A DNA stretch of 64,000 bases from JAJEFO01 sp965221845 (GTDB lineage Bacteria; Pseudomonadota; Alphaproteobacteria; Rhodobacterales; Rhodobacteraceae). The position numbers were made by a program, and so were the translations under genes. Location of the stretch: NCBI GenBank assembly GCA_965221845.1, contig OZ244919.1, forward strand, positions 3,658,001 to 3,722,000. The letters run 5' to 3'. This document shows positions 17,782-26,149 of this stretch, piece by piece; the stretch's first letter is position 1; every line of letters starts with the position of its first letter. Below the pieces are notes generated by a model. The model worked only from the letters and a program-made list of their open reading frames with translations. It searched no databases and was not told where the DNA came from.

Positions 17782-18651
17782 GGGCCCGTTGACAGTTGCC
17801 TTGCGAATCGCCCGCTTCCATGCCATTTCCTTCCCCGATGACCGCCGGAACGGCGGCACGGGCAGGAAACAGGTGACATCATGAATGCAGACAGGACGGT
17901 TCTGACCGACGCCATGTGGGCGCGGATCGAGGACATGCTGCCGGGCAAGAAGTCCGATCCCGGCGGCACGGCGGCGGACAACCGCCTCTTCATGGAGGCG
18001 GTGCTCTGGCGGTTCCGCACGGGGTCGCCGTGGCGCGACCTCCCCGCGCGGTTCGGGAACTGGAACAGCGTCTTCAAGCGGTTCCGGCGCTGGGCGCTTT
18101 CGGGGGTATTCGAACGCGTTTTCAACGCCTTGTCGGAGGAGTTCGACCTCGAGTGGGTGTTCGTCGACGGCACGGTCGTCCAGGCGCACCGGAAGGCGTC
18201 CGGCGCAAAAGGGGGACCTCGAGCCAGGGGATCGGTCGTTCCAGAGGCGGCCTGACGAGCAAGGTCGTGGCCGTCGTGGACGCGCTCGGCTATCTGGTCC
18301 GCTTCAGGATCCTTCCCGGCCAGGCGCACGACCCGAGGGGGTGCCGGGGCTTCTCGACGGCCTGGCGTTCGGGGCCTTCGTCGGCGACAGGGCGTTCGAC
18401 GCGGACTGGCTGCTGGAGGACCTGGCGGAACGCGGGGCGGAGGCGGTGATTCCGTCGAAGCGGAGCCGGACGGTGTCGCGGGCGCATGACCGGGAGGTCT
18501 ACGGCTGGCGGCACCTGGTGGAGAACTTCTTCGCGAAGACCAGGGAGTTCCGTGCGATCGCGACGCGGCACGACAAGACCGACGCGAGCTTTGCCGCCGG
18601 GATCCACCTCGTCGCCGGCGTGGTCGCGGCGACATGAGTGTCAACGGGCTC
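17782..18651 (+). mobile_element. IS5-family (IS427-like) insertion sequence, copy 1
   Basis: An 870-base element with inverted ends GGGCCCGTTGACAGT (left) and the complement of GTGTCAACGGGCTC (right), flanked by TA on both sides. It encodes a two-frame transposase. It is inserted between the zur-cobW genes and the ABC importer genes, on the zur side of the Zur-box-like dyad. A diverged second copy in the same orientation begins at 63817. Confidence 0.9.
17881..18637 (+). pseudogene. IS5-family transposase with two frame changes
   Basis: OrfA (17881-18255) has VLTDAMWARIEDMLPG, then FMEAVLWRFRTGSPWRDLP and FGNWNSVFKRF, the N-terminal region of IS427-type transposases, and WVFVDGTVVQAH with the first catalytic Asp. 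Near a run AAAAGGGGG (about 18207) the frame passes to GGLTSKVVAVVDALGYLVRF. This overlap is where related elements use programmed frameshifting. A second break at a G run near 18338 moves the frame to LLDGLAFGAFVGDRAFDADW, ending in GWRHLVENFFAKTREF with the catalytic Glu. The second break has no counterpart in the family and probably inactivates it, unless it is a sequencing error. Confidence 0.8.
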
Positions 18652-18680
18652 TAAGGTAGACGATGAGAATACCGGATGCA

Positions 18681-18697
18681 ATGTTACAACATAACAT
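18681..18697. promoter_or_regulatory. Zur-box-like palindrome upstream of the ABC importer operon
   Basis: ATGTTACAACATAACAT is a dyad with perfect ATGTTA/TAACAT arms in an AT-rich island within very GC-rich DNA. It resembles proteobacterial Zur operators (AATGTTATA-x-TATAACATT type). It lies about 300 bases before the ABC ATPase gene and 30 bases right of the IS5 end. Zur binding would repress the importer when zinc is plentiful. Confidence 0.6.
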
Positions 18698-18994
18698 GGA
18701 GCCGGCAATGCGCCACGGCCAGACGATCCTGTCATTCTGCACGGCCTTCCGGGACGGCCGCGAGGCCGTCCCGGGGGCTGTCCGGCGACCCGGAGGGCGC
18801 CGCGCCGGGCCGTGTCGCGGCGTTCGAGGGCCTGCTCCCGCCGCATCCCGCGACGCCGGAAGGGTCCCTGCGGCGCGCGGCGCGGCAAAGGGAGGCCCGC
18901 ACGTGAGGGGCCTTGCCGCCCCCGGACCGGCCCGGCGCCCGCAGGCGGCGTCGCAGGGTGCGGGCGGCCCGCCGCCGACGCGGACGAGCGGCGA

Positions 18995-19813
18995 ATGACC
19001 GGCCGGCCGTTCCTTGTCGCCGACAGGCTGCGCTACAGCGCGGCAGACGGCGCCGTTCTGGTGCAGGACGTGTCCTTCAGCGTGGACGAGGGAACCGTTC
19101 TCGCCATCGCCGGGCCGAACGGCGCCGGGAAGACCACGCTCCTCCGGCTCCTGAGCGGCTCCGAAACGCCGACAGGCGGCCGCGTGCTGGTAAGCGGGCG
19201 GAACCTCGAACGGCTTTCCGCCACGGAGCGGGCCCGCATGATCGCCGTCGTCAGCCAGCAGGAGCAGCCCGACGGGCGGCTTCGCCTGCGCGATTACGTG
19301 GCCCTCGGGCAGATCCCGATCCAGGCGGACCGGTCGAGCCGGGCGCACGCGGAGGACATGGAGCGGATCCTGCGCCTGACAGGCCTCGCCGGCCTGGCCG
19401 ATGCGCGGATGGCCGTGCTGTCAGGCGGCGAGCGCCAGCGGGCGCACATCGCGCGGGCCTTGGCGCAGGATCCGTCGCTCCTTTTCCTGGACGAGCCCAC
19501 CAACCACCTCGATCCGGATGCCAAGGGCCGCATGCTGTCACTGGTCGCCGAACTGGGGATCACCGTGGTGATGATCGTCCACGACCTGGTGATGATCCCA
19601 GAGTTCGCCAGCCATGCCGCCCTGGTCAACGCGGCGCGGCTGGCCGGGTTCGGCCCGGTCGACGAGGTGCTGACGCCGGACCGCGTCCGGGACATTTTCG
19701 GCGTCACCTACCTGCACTTCGCGCATCAGGGTCGCCTGATCCCCGCGCTGGACATCCGAAGGAACGAGCCCCCGACGGAAACTACGGAAACCATGGAAAG
19801 GAGCAACCCGTGA
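18995..19813 (+). CDS. Metal/metallophore ABC importer, ATP-binding subunit
   Basis: A 272-residue FecE/BtuD-type ATPase. GPNGAGKTTLL is Walker A, LSGGERQRAHIARAL the signature, LLFLDEPTNHLD Walker B and D-loop, and MIVHDL the H-loop. It powers a FecCD-type permease encoded two genes downstream. The start at 18995 overlaps the end of an unassigned upstream frame, and its stop overlaps the GTG of the binding-protein gene. The Zur-box-like dyad upstream suggests zinc-responsive expression, so the cargo may be a zincophore or zinc complex and not ferric siderophore. Confidence 0.92.
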   Translation: MTGRPFLVADRLRYSAADGAVLVQDVSFSVDEGTVLAIAGPNGAGKTTLLRLLSGSETPTGGRVLVSGRNLERLSATERARMIAVVSQQEQPDGRLRLRDYVALGQIPIQADRSSRAHAEDMERILRLTGLAGLADARMAVLSGGERQRAHIARALAQDPSLLFLDEPTNHLDPDAKGRMLSLVAELGITVVMIVHDLVMIPEFASHAALVNAARLAGFGPVDEVLTPDRVRDIFGVTYLHFAHQGRLIPALDIRRNEPPTETTETMERSNP

Positions 19814-20760
19814 CGAGACACCTCTTGCCCGGAGTCGCGGCGGCCGTCATCGCCGGCGCCGCCGCCGCCGGCGGCGTCACCGTCGACAACTGCGGCGACC
19901 CGCTGGCCTTCGACGCCGCGCCCGAGCGGATCGTGGTGCACGACATGAACATGACCGACATGGCCTTTGCGCTGGAGCTGCAGGACAGGATTGTCGGCCT
20001 GACGGGCATCACCGGCTGGTACAAGACCAGCCCCGGATTCGACCAGCTGCGCGGCGACATACCCGAGCTGGCCCCGAAGCATCCCACCATCGAGAACCTG
20101 GTTTCGGCGGAACCGGACCTGTTCCTTGCCGGATGGTACTACGGCATGCGCCCCGGCGGCGATGTCACGCCGGACACGCTTGCGCCCTTCGGCATCAAGA
20201 CCCTGGTCCTGACGGAGAGCTGCGTCCATCTCGACAAGGATCGCCCCGTCGCCAGCATGGACCTGCTGTTTGACGACGTCCTGCGCCTGGGCAAGGTCAT
20301 GCAGGTCGAAGGCCGGGCCGAAACGCTCGTGGCCGGCTGGAAAGCGGAGCTCGCGGCGATCGAAGAGCGGACCGCCGGCCTGGAGAGGCTCCGCACATTC
20401 CTGCTGGACGGCCCCGCCGACGCACCCTTCACCGCCGGGAAGTTTGCCATTCCCGATGCCATGATCGCGGCCGCGGGCGGCGTGAACGTCACCCATGATC
20501 TCGACACAAGCTGGGGCCGCACCTCGTGGGAGGCGGTGGCCGCGACCAATCCGGAGTTCCTGGTGCTGCTCGACTACCAGACGGGAAACGGCGCTGCCGA
20601 CACCTTCAGGTTCCTGCAGGAGCACCCGGTGATGTCCCGGACCGACGCTGTCAGGAACGAACGCTGGATCGGCCTGAGGTACGAAGAGCTTACGCCCGGC
20701 CCGGCGAACATCCGCGCCATCGCGAAGATGGCGCAGGCGATGCATCCGGAGCTGAACTGA
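19810..20760 (+). CDS. Periplasmic substrate-binding protein of the metal/metallophore ABC importer
   Basis: A 316-residue FecB/BtuF-type (helical backbone) binding protein. A signal peptide with hydrophobic core (LPGVAAAVIAGAAAAG) starts the protein, followed by DAAPERIVVHDMNMTDMAF, GLTGITGWY and NLVSAEPDLFLAGW, the first lobe. The second lobe ends with NIRAIAKMAQAMHPEL. GTG start at 19810 has AGGAG six bases upstream and overlaps the ATPase stop (GTGA). It delivers its ligand to the permease encoded two bases downstream. Confidence 0.9.
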   Translation: MTRHLLPGVAAAVIAGAAAAGGVTVDNCGDPLAFDAAPERIVVHDMNMTDMAFALELQDRIVGLTGITGWYKTSPGFDQLRGDIPELAPKHPTIENLVSAEPDLFLAGWYYGMRPGGDVTPDTLAPFGIKTLVLTESCVHLDKDRPVASMDLLFDDVLRLGKVMQVEGRAETLVAGWKAELAAIEERTAGLERLRTFLLDGPADAPFTAGKFAIPDAMIAAAGGVNVTHDLDTSWGRTSWEAVAATNPEFLVLLDYQTGNGAADTFRFLQEHPVMSRTDAVRNERWIGLRYEELTPGPANIRAIAKMAQAMHPELN

Positions 20761-20761
20761 C

Positions 20762-21775
20762 TTGGCCAGGCTGGGCCTGGCCAATCTTGCGGGGGCGGCT
20801 GTCCTGGCCGCCCTCCTTCTGGCGTCGACCCTCTACGGCACGACGCGGATCCCGCTTTCCGACGTCGTCGAGGCGCTTGCCCTGAACAGCGGTCTTGCCG
20901 ATGGCGAAATCTCTCCGCTGCACCGGATCGTGTTCGAGCTGCGCTTGCCGCGCGCGCTCTTTGCTGCCGTGATCGGCGCCGGGCTGGGCATCGTGGGCGT
21001 GGTCCTGCAGACGACCACGCGCAACGACCTGGCCGATCCGTTCCTGTTCGGGCTGTCATCGGGCGCGGCTGCGGGCGCCGTCTTCGTCATCACCGTGACG
21101 GGCGACATCCTGGGCGTCTGGACGCTTCCGCTGGCGGCGTTCTGCGGCGGCCTCGTCGCCTCGGGCATCGTTCTGGCGCTTGTCCACGGCCTGCGCACCA
21201 GCGCGCCGGAGAAGCTGATCCTCGCCGGGCTGGCAGTGTCCTTCCTCTTTGCGGCGGTCACCAACTATCTCATTTTCGCGGGCGACAGCCGTGCCGCGCA
21301 CTCGGTGATTTTCTGGATGCTGGGCGGTCTCGGCCTGGCCCGCTGGGAAACCTTCCCGCTGGTCTGCGCCGGGCTGGCGCTGATTCTTTCCTATTCCCTC
21401 TACCGCAGCCGATGGCTGGACGCGCTCCTGACCGGCGACCCCACGGCATCGACCCTCGGCGTGCCCGTGCAGGGGCTGCGGTTCAGCATGTTCTTCGTGG
21501 CCGCGCTGGCCACCGCCGTGTTTGTGTCTGTCGCCGGCGTGATCGGCTTTGTGGGCTTGATGGTGCCGCACCTTGCGCGCGGAATCGCCGGGCCGCTGCA
21601 CCGCCAGCTTCTGCCAACTTCAGCCATCGTGGGCGCCGTGCTGCTCACCGCCTCGGACATGCTGTGCAGGCTTCTGCTTGCGCCGCAGGAACTGCCCGTG
21701 GGGATCGTGACCATGTCGATCGGGTCTGCCTTCGTGTTCCTGCTGCTGTTCAGGACGCGGAAAATGCAGGGATAG
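20762..21775 (+). CDS. FecCD-type ABC permease
   Basis: A 337-residue inner-membrane permease with about ten transmembrane helices. LRLPRALFAAVIGAGLGIVG is followed by LQTTTRNDLADPFLFGLSSG, the BtuC/FecCD signature, and GFVGLMVPHLAR is the loop contacting the ATPase. TTG start at 20762, immediately after the binding-protein stop, matches family length. Only one permease gene is present, so a homodimer is expected. Confidence 0.92.
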   Translation: MARLGLANLAGAAVLAALLLASTLYGTTRIPLSDVVEALALNSGLADGEISPLHRIVFELRLPRALFAAVIGAGLGIVGVVLQTTTRNDLADPFLFGLSSGAAAGAVFVITVTGDILGVWTLPLAAFCGGLVASGIVLALVHGLRTSAPEKLILAGLAVSFLFAAVTNYLIFAGDSRAAHSVIFWMLGGLGLARWETFPLVCAGLALILSYSLYRSRWLDALLTGDPTASTLGVPVQGLRFSMFFVAALATAVFVSVAGVIGFVGLMVPHLARGIAGPLHRQLLPTSAIVGAVLLTASDMLCRLLLAPQELPVGIVTMSIGSAFVFLLLFRTRKMQG

Positions 21776-21849
21776 AGATCCCGGGAAATCGACCGAAGGA
21801 CGGCATGTCGTCGCGGTTAGCCTTCACATGCTCCCTTCTCGACTGCGAT

Positions 21850-21877
21850 GTCCATCCCCGCGTGTGCGGGGAAACAC
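21850..21877. repeat. Single CRISPR-like repeat (type I-E-like), no array
   Basis: GTCCATCCCCGCGTGTGCGG, continuing GGAAACAC, has the 28-base length, central CCCCGC/GCGGGG stem and flanks of type I-E CRISPR repeats as I remember them. Only one copy is seen, with no cas genes nearby. Confidence 0.4.
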
Positions 21878-22067
21878 TCGTGCCCGCCCATGCCCCGCCG
21901 CTGCCCAATGGCATTCGGACAGGCTTGCGGCTTGGCGGGTGACATTTTTCGTCGCGCAACCCGTTGACAGGGAGCGGCTTTCCCGCGCCGGCACCTTTTC
22001 TCCGGAAACCGCCTGACATGCCGCTGCCAATTCGCATGCTGTTGTCAGGCAAGTGCGGGAGCGGCCC

Positions 22068-22300
22068 ATGGACCGGCGAATCACCGACCTCAGGCCGACC
22101 ACCTTCTCCGGCCGCCGCCTGACCCGGCGGCAGATCGCCGTCATCCAGTAGACCGTTGGACCCTTTCCCAACGACAGCCGCAACGAGCTCGCGAAGACGA
22201 TCTGCGAGCATCTTGGCTGGAAGACCGCGAAGGGGGCCTGCAAGGTGGGGGCCTGTCTCGGGATGCCGGGACGCTCTTATGAGCTCCCTCCTGTCAAGCG
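22068..22300 (+). pseudogene. DUF4338-like (DruA-type/transposon-linked) N-terminal remnant
   Basis: MDRRITDLRPTTFSGRRLTR continues RQIAVIQ, an in-frame TAG (22149), then TVGPFPNDSRNELAKTICEH and LGWKTAKGACKV. This resembles the N-terminal segment of DUF4338 proteins, found in transposon-borne genes and in Druantia-type DruA. One internal stop and loss of the rest show it is dead. It lies at the start of a run of IS debris. Confidence 0.5.
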
Positions 22301-22887
22301 CTTTTTTGTCCGGCTCCGCCTCCTTGATTCATGAAAAGGAAAGGGCTGTCGTTGCCGTCCTGCGGAGCTTGCGGGCGAGAGGCCCGCGAGTGCGGGCAAC
22401 GCGGCGGGCGACGCCCTGGCGTCGTCCACGGCTTGTCCACACGTCCCGAAAGGGCGCGGGCCGGCCCGAAGGGCTCGTCCACAAATCCGCAGGACCCTCC
22501 CGGATCGCGCCATGGACGAGGCCCGGGCATTCCTTTCCAGACAGCAGCCACCCCGCGCAGCGGCCCCGCCGTGCCGTCACATTGTTCTTCTCCCTGCCGT
22601 CAGGACGGCCCGGCGCCGCTCGGGGGATGTTCCAGGCAGGACGTCGCGGTTCCTCGGCGCGCCCGACGACGCGTCCATGCTGTCCGGTTCGGCCGTCCGG
22701 CGGTCGCCGGCCCCGTGACCACGGTGCCCCGTTCGGGCGGTGCGACGTTCCGGAAGGCGGGACCCGTCTGAAAGAACGGTGCCGCAGCCTGCGGCGAACC
22801 AGGCGTCCCGCCGGTCGCACGCCTTGCCCGGGATCCCCGGAGGCCCCGTCGGGCCGCCCGGGCGTTCAGGCGTTCAACCTCCTCCTC
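22301..22887. other. Non-coding stretch in IS debris
   Basis: About 590 very GC-rich bases with small arginine/proline-rich frames and no recognisable gene, RNA or IS end. Probably decayed mobile DNA. Confidence 0.5.
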
Positions 22888-24092
22888 TCAGGCCGGCGAC
22901 AGGACGGCACCCTCCGGCACCGGCCCGGCGGTGACGCATCTCCGCAGCGCCGCCAGCAGCTTGCGCGCCAGCGCCACGATCCCCCGCTTCCGCGAACGCC
23001 CGTCGCGGGCGCTGACGTGCTCCCGGAACCGTTTCGACAGCGCGCTGCCCGGCTGGAACTGCAGCCAGCGCCAAGCCGTCCGGACCAGGCGCTTGCGCAG
23101 CAGCGGGCTGCCCGCCTTGCCGGTTCCCCGGCCACGGTCGGCGCCGCCGCTCGCAAAGGGGACCGGCGCCAGCCCCGCCAGGCCGGCCGGTTCGCGGCGG
23201 TTGCGGAAGTCCCGGCAGAACAGCTCGGCGTCCAGGAGCACGGCGTCGTTGGGGCCGACCCCGCGCAGCCTGACCGGCGCGGCCGCGATCCGGAGCCGGA
23301 TCCGGCATCCCCGCGGCCTCCGTCCGGCCGTTCCGCCCGATCCCGTCAGGCGCCTCCTGCGCCGAAGACCCCGCATCCCCGCCGTCCTGCGCCGGAAGGC
23401 GGCCAAGCGCTTCCCGCGACGCCTACAGCGCCGCCGCCTTCTCCGCCGCGACCGTCTTCGGCTCCGCGACGGCAAGCTCCAGCCGGCCCGGGATGCCGTG
23501 GATCCCGGCCAGGAGCCCCGGCCGCAGTTCCGTGCCGCAGGCGGTCTCGAGCCCGTCGCGGCGGGCGCGGAACCCTTTCCCGGCCGGATCCCCGATGGAC
23601 ACGCCGTGCAGCCCGAGCAGCCCGGCGTTCGCGTGTCGCAGCCGCTCTTTCGTCAGGCGCTCCCGCCGGCGCAGAAGCCGCTTCGCGTCCTCCTCCCCGA
23701 CCGTCGGGATCCGGACCGGCGACATCGCGTCACGGTCGCCGCCGTCCCGGGCCCGGAGCGCACGGACCATCTTGCGGGCGCTGATCCGGTCCGTCTTCGC
23801 CCGCCTTTTCTTCCGCACGACCTCGAGGCTCGCCGGATCGCAGGTCACGACGTCGATCTCCGGCGCGTGCCCGCCGAGCCGGCGAGCCAGCCGCGGAAAC
23901 CCTCAAATCCCGCCTCGCAGGCCAGCAGCGCCCGGGACGGCCCGCCGGCGCCAGCTTGTGCATCCCGACCTTGTCCCGCTGTTCCGGATCGCCGGTTCCG
24001 ACCACCCATGACGTGCCGCTCGCTTCCAGCGCGACGAACGGCGTGCCAACCCCGCCCATGGAAGGGGCCACGTCGTTCAGCTCCTTCGACAT
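22888..24092 (-). pseudogene. IS110-family transposase pseudogene
   Basis: The start at 24092 (MSKELNDVAP, then FVALEASGTSWVVGTG) is an IS110-type N-terminus. After frameshifts come VTCDPASLEVVRKKRRAKTD with RISARKMVRAL (second catalytic region), then AELFCRDFRNRREPAGLAGL and LAPVPFASGG, and finally KRGIVALARKLLAALRR before the stop at 22888. These are the family's conserved blocks in order, but at least three frame changes separate them. It is transcribed opposite to the ABC operon. The element ends were not located. Confidence 0.75.
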
Positions 24093-24205
24093 CGCTGATC
24101 CCCTTTCGCCCGGCAAGGGGTTGTGCCGAAGCGGCCCCTTGCCACTGCATGTTGATGTCCGTACGCTCTCCTGGACCGAATCACCCCTGAACGCAAATCC
24201 TTGGC

Positions 24206-24536
24206 TCATGGCATCTGGAGCGCCACGGGATCCTCAGGCTGCCGGCGAGGCGGGAGGACAGCGTCCGCGACATCGGGTCTGCGCGAGCGACTGGCACTTG
24301 GGGCAGTGCCGGTTCCGGCATGACGCGTACTGGAAGCCCACCACCCCGCACTGGCCGCACTCGGTCCTGAAGCCGCCGAGCGCGGCTGTGCGGCAGGCCG
24401 CCAGGTCGTCCACGGCCCGTTGCTGCCGCGGCGAGAGCGGATGCGCCGCGCTGCAGGCGTCGGCGGATGCCCGCAGCATGTCGGCCGCCTCCAGCGCCGG
24501 CCTCCGGGCCGGCGCTGCGTGGTCTGCATGCGCCAC
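24206..24536 (-). pseudogene. IS91-family transposase, N-terminal fragment
   Basis: About 90 residues with LSPRQQRAVDDLAACRTAAL, then GGFRTECGQCG and SCRNRHCPKCQ. This is the zinc-binding N-terminus of IS91 Y2 rolling-circle transposases. The HUH catalytic half is missing; the frame runs into unrelated sequence. It lies just downstream of a tyrosine recombinase pseudogene, the usual partner in IS91-type modules. Confidence 0.75.
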
Positions 24537-24539
24537 CGG

Positions 24540-25402
24540 TCAGGCCGGAACGGCATCCGGGAACTCCGGCAGGTCCGGCGGGGACGGCGTGGCGCCCGCC
24601 GCCTCGTGGGCGAGATGCAGGTACCGCATGGTCGACCGGATCGAACCATGGCCGAGGCGCCGCTGGACGGCCCGGAGCTCGACCCCGTCCTCCAGAAGCC
24701 CGGTTGCGTAGCAATGCCTCAAGGTGTGGATGCGGATGCCGCCGGACTTGGCGATCCCGGCCTTCCGCTTGGCGCCGTGGTACATGAATGCCGCTCCGTC
24801 GCGGGACATCGGCCGGTCCGCCATGCCGGCTGGGGAACAGCCAGGAACGGGGACGCTGGTGGCGCCAGCAGTGGCGGAGCTGCGCGAGAAGCCGCTGCGA
24901 GGGCGGGACGCAGCGGTCCTTGCTGCCCTTGTCTTGGTCGACGCGCAGGCACATCCGCCCGGAGTCGATGTCCGTGACCTGCAGATGGCAGATCTCGCTC
25001 ACCCGGAGCCCGGCAGCGCAGGCCGTCATCAGCACGGCGAGGTGCCTGACGTTCCGGGCGGCCGTGAACAGCCGGACCGGCCCGTCATGGCTGAGGATCT
25101 CCGGCAATGTCGACGGCGCCCTGGCGCCGGGCACGCAGAAATGGGGGTCGGGCCGGCCGAGCGTGATGCGGCAGGGGAAGCGGATCCCGTGCCGGGCGCA
25201 GTTGCAGCTCTTCCAGGACAGCCCGCGCCGCTGGTGCAAGCGGAGCAGGCAGTCCTGGACCTCCTGTGCGGAGATCCTCTCGGGGCTGCGTTCGTAGAAG
25301 CGCGCGAGGCGCGGCGACGGAGTCGAGATGCGAGCGTGCCGTGTTTTCCGCGAGGCCGCGAACGGCCATGTCGTTGATCATGCGTTTGCGCAAACGTGTC
25401 AT
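24540..25402 (-). pseudogene. Tyrosine recombinase (IS91-associated integrase), frameshifted
   Basis: The start at 25402 reads MTRLRKRMINDMAVRGLAEN, the N-terminal core-binding domain. After frame changes, LMTACAAGLRVSEICHLQVT (box with catalytic Arg) and DQDKGSKDRCVPP follow. The last frame has IRIHTLRHCYATGLLEDGVE, then QRRLGHGS and TMRYLHLA, giving the His, Arg, His and Tyr of the active site. All catalytic blocks are present but in three frames. The gene precedes an IS91 N-terminal fragment in the same direction. Confidence 0.75.
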
Positions 25403-25612
25403 GTGTCTTCTCCCTTGAGTGTCAACGGTCACGGAGAACGCCGGCATCGATGTGCCGAAATGCGTCCGAAACCGGTTGGAAGGATATCAGGGAGAGACGG
25501 AAACGGCCGAAACGACGACAAGGACCGTCAAGTCGCGACCAGGCCGTCCGTCAGGGAACGACAGCCGGGGTGGACACCCTTCCGCCGCGGAACGCGGCGC
25601 AGTTCAGCTCCC

Positions 25613-25638
25613 GCTATGTCGATATCGGCATAGCGGCA
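25613..25638. repeat. 26-base palindrome at an IS30 fragment junction, copy 1
   Basis: CCGCTATGTCGATATCGGCA continuing TAGCGG is its own reverse complement except for one T/G pair (G-U compatible). It directly abuts an IS30 transposase fragment beginning at the GKEFAGHA codons. The same arrangement occurs at 53916-53937. Confidence 0.8.
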
Positions 25639-25871
25639 AGGAGTTCGCGGGCCATGCCCGCGTGTCGGTGGCGCTCGGCGCGGGGTTCTTCTTCGCCCGC
25701 CAGCATCACTTCCGGGAGCGCGGGACGGACGAGCACGTGAACGGGCTGGCGCGGGAGCGGTTTCCGAAAGGGACGGACTTCAGGAGCTCGGCTGACGGGG
25801 AGGTGCAGGCAGTCCAGGGCCGGAGCGACGCGCGTCCGCGCAAGGCGCTGGGATGGCTGACGCCGCCCTGA
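25630..25871 (+). pseudogene. IS30-family transposase, C-terminal fragment
   Basis: GKEFAGHA, ALGAGFFFARQHHFRERGTD with EHVNGL, ERFPKGTDF and DARPRKALGW are the C-terminal DDE region of IS30 transposases, including the region of the last catalytic Glu. The catalytic NG-containing residues just before GKEF are replaced by the palindrome. The stop at 25871 is followed by IS right-end sequence (25953-26053). Confidence 0.8.
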
Positions 25872-25952
25872 GGGGGGGCGTTCCGGGCCGCCGGAGGACG
25901 GCGGGTCCGGGGTGGGAACGAGCACTGTCCGCGGCACCGCTGGCCTCCGGCC

Positions 25953-26053
25953 GGGCTTGCACTGTCCCGAAAGCCTGGCTACGCCTCCTCATGAAGGAAT
26001 TTCCGCCGCTCGGGCTTCGCCCTCGTTGGCCGCCGTTGCACTTCAGACTGAAA
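25953..26053 (+). repeat. IS30-type right-end remnant, copy 3
   Basis: Diverged match to 2405-2508 and 6568-6673, ending GTTGCACTTCAGACTGAAA (26035-26053). It lies less than 100 bases before the low-GC recQ-like/dprA-like island and probably marks its left boundary. Confidence 0.7.
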
Positions 26054-26139
26054 CCGGCGAAGGTTCCCTTGAGGTAGGGAAGCTCCTAGAAGCTCAGACA
26101 GTCCGACGCAACAGCGACGTATGTCACAGACAAATGAAG

Positions 26140-26149
26140 AGGAGGTTTC
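26140..26149 (+). promoter_or_regulatory. Ribosome binding site of the RecQ-PRTase gene
   Basis: AGGAGG at 26140-26145 followed by TTTC and the ATG at 26150; it decides the start. The upstream 90 bases are AT-richer than the IS DNA but show no convincing -35/-10 pair. Confidence 0.6.

Noticed and set aside
18709..18998. Small gene before the ABC ATPase
   Set aside because: Composition typical of a random GC-rich frame; kept only as a low-interest observation because of the overlap.
21850..21877. A CRISPR array
   Set aside because: Only one repeat-like unit is present; no second repeat at array spacing and no cas genes, so it is listed only as a lone repeat.
25402..25612. Gene upstream of the integrase pseudogene
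   Set aside because: Short frames here have no recognisable motif and are probably decayed IS sequence.
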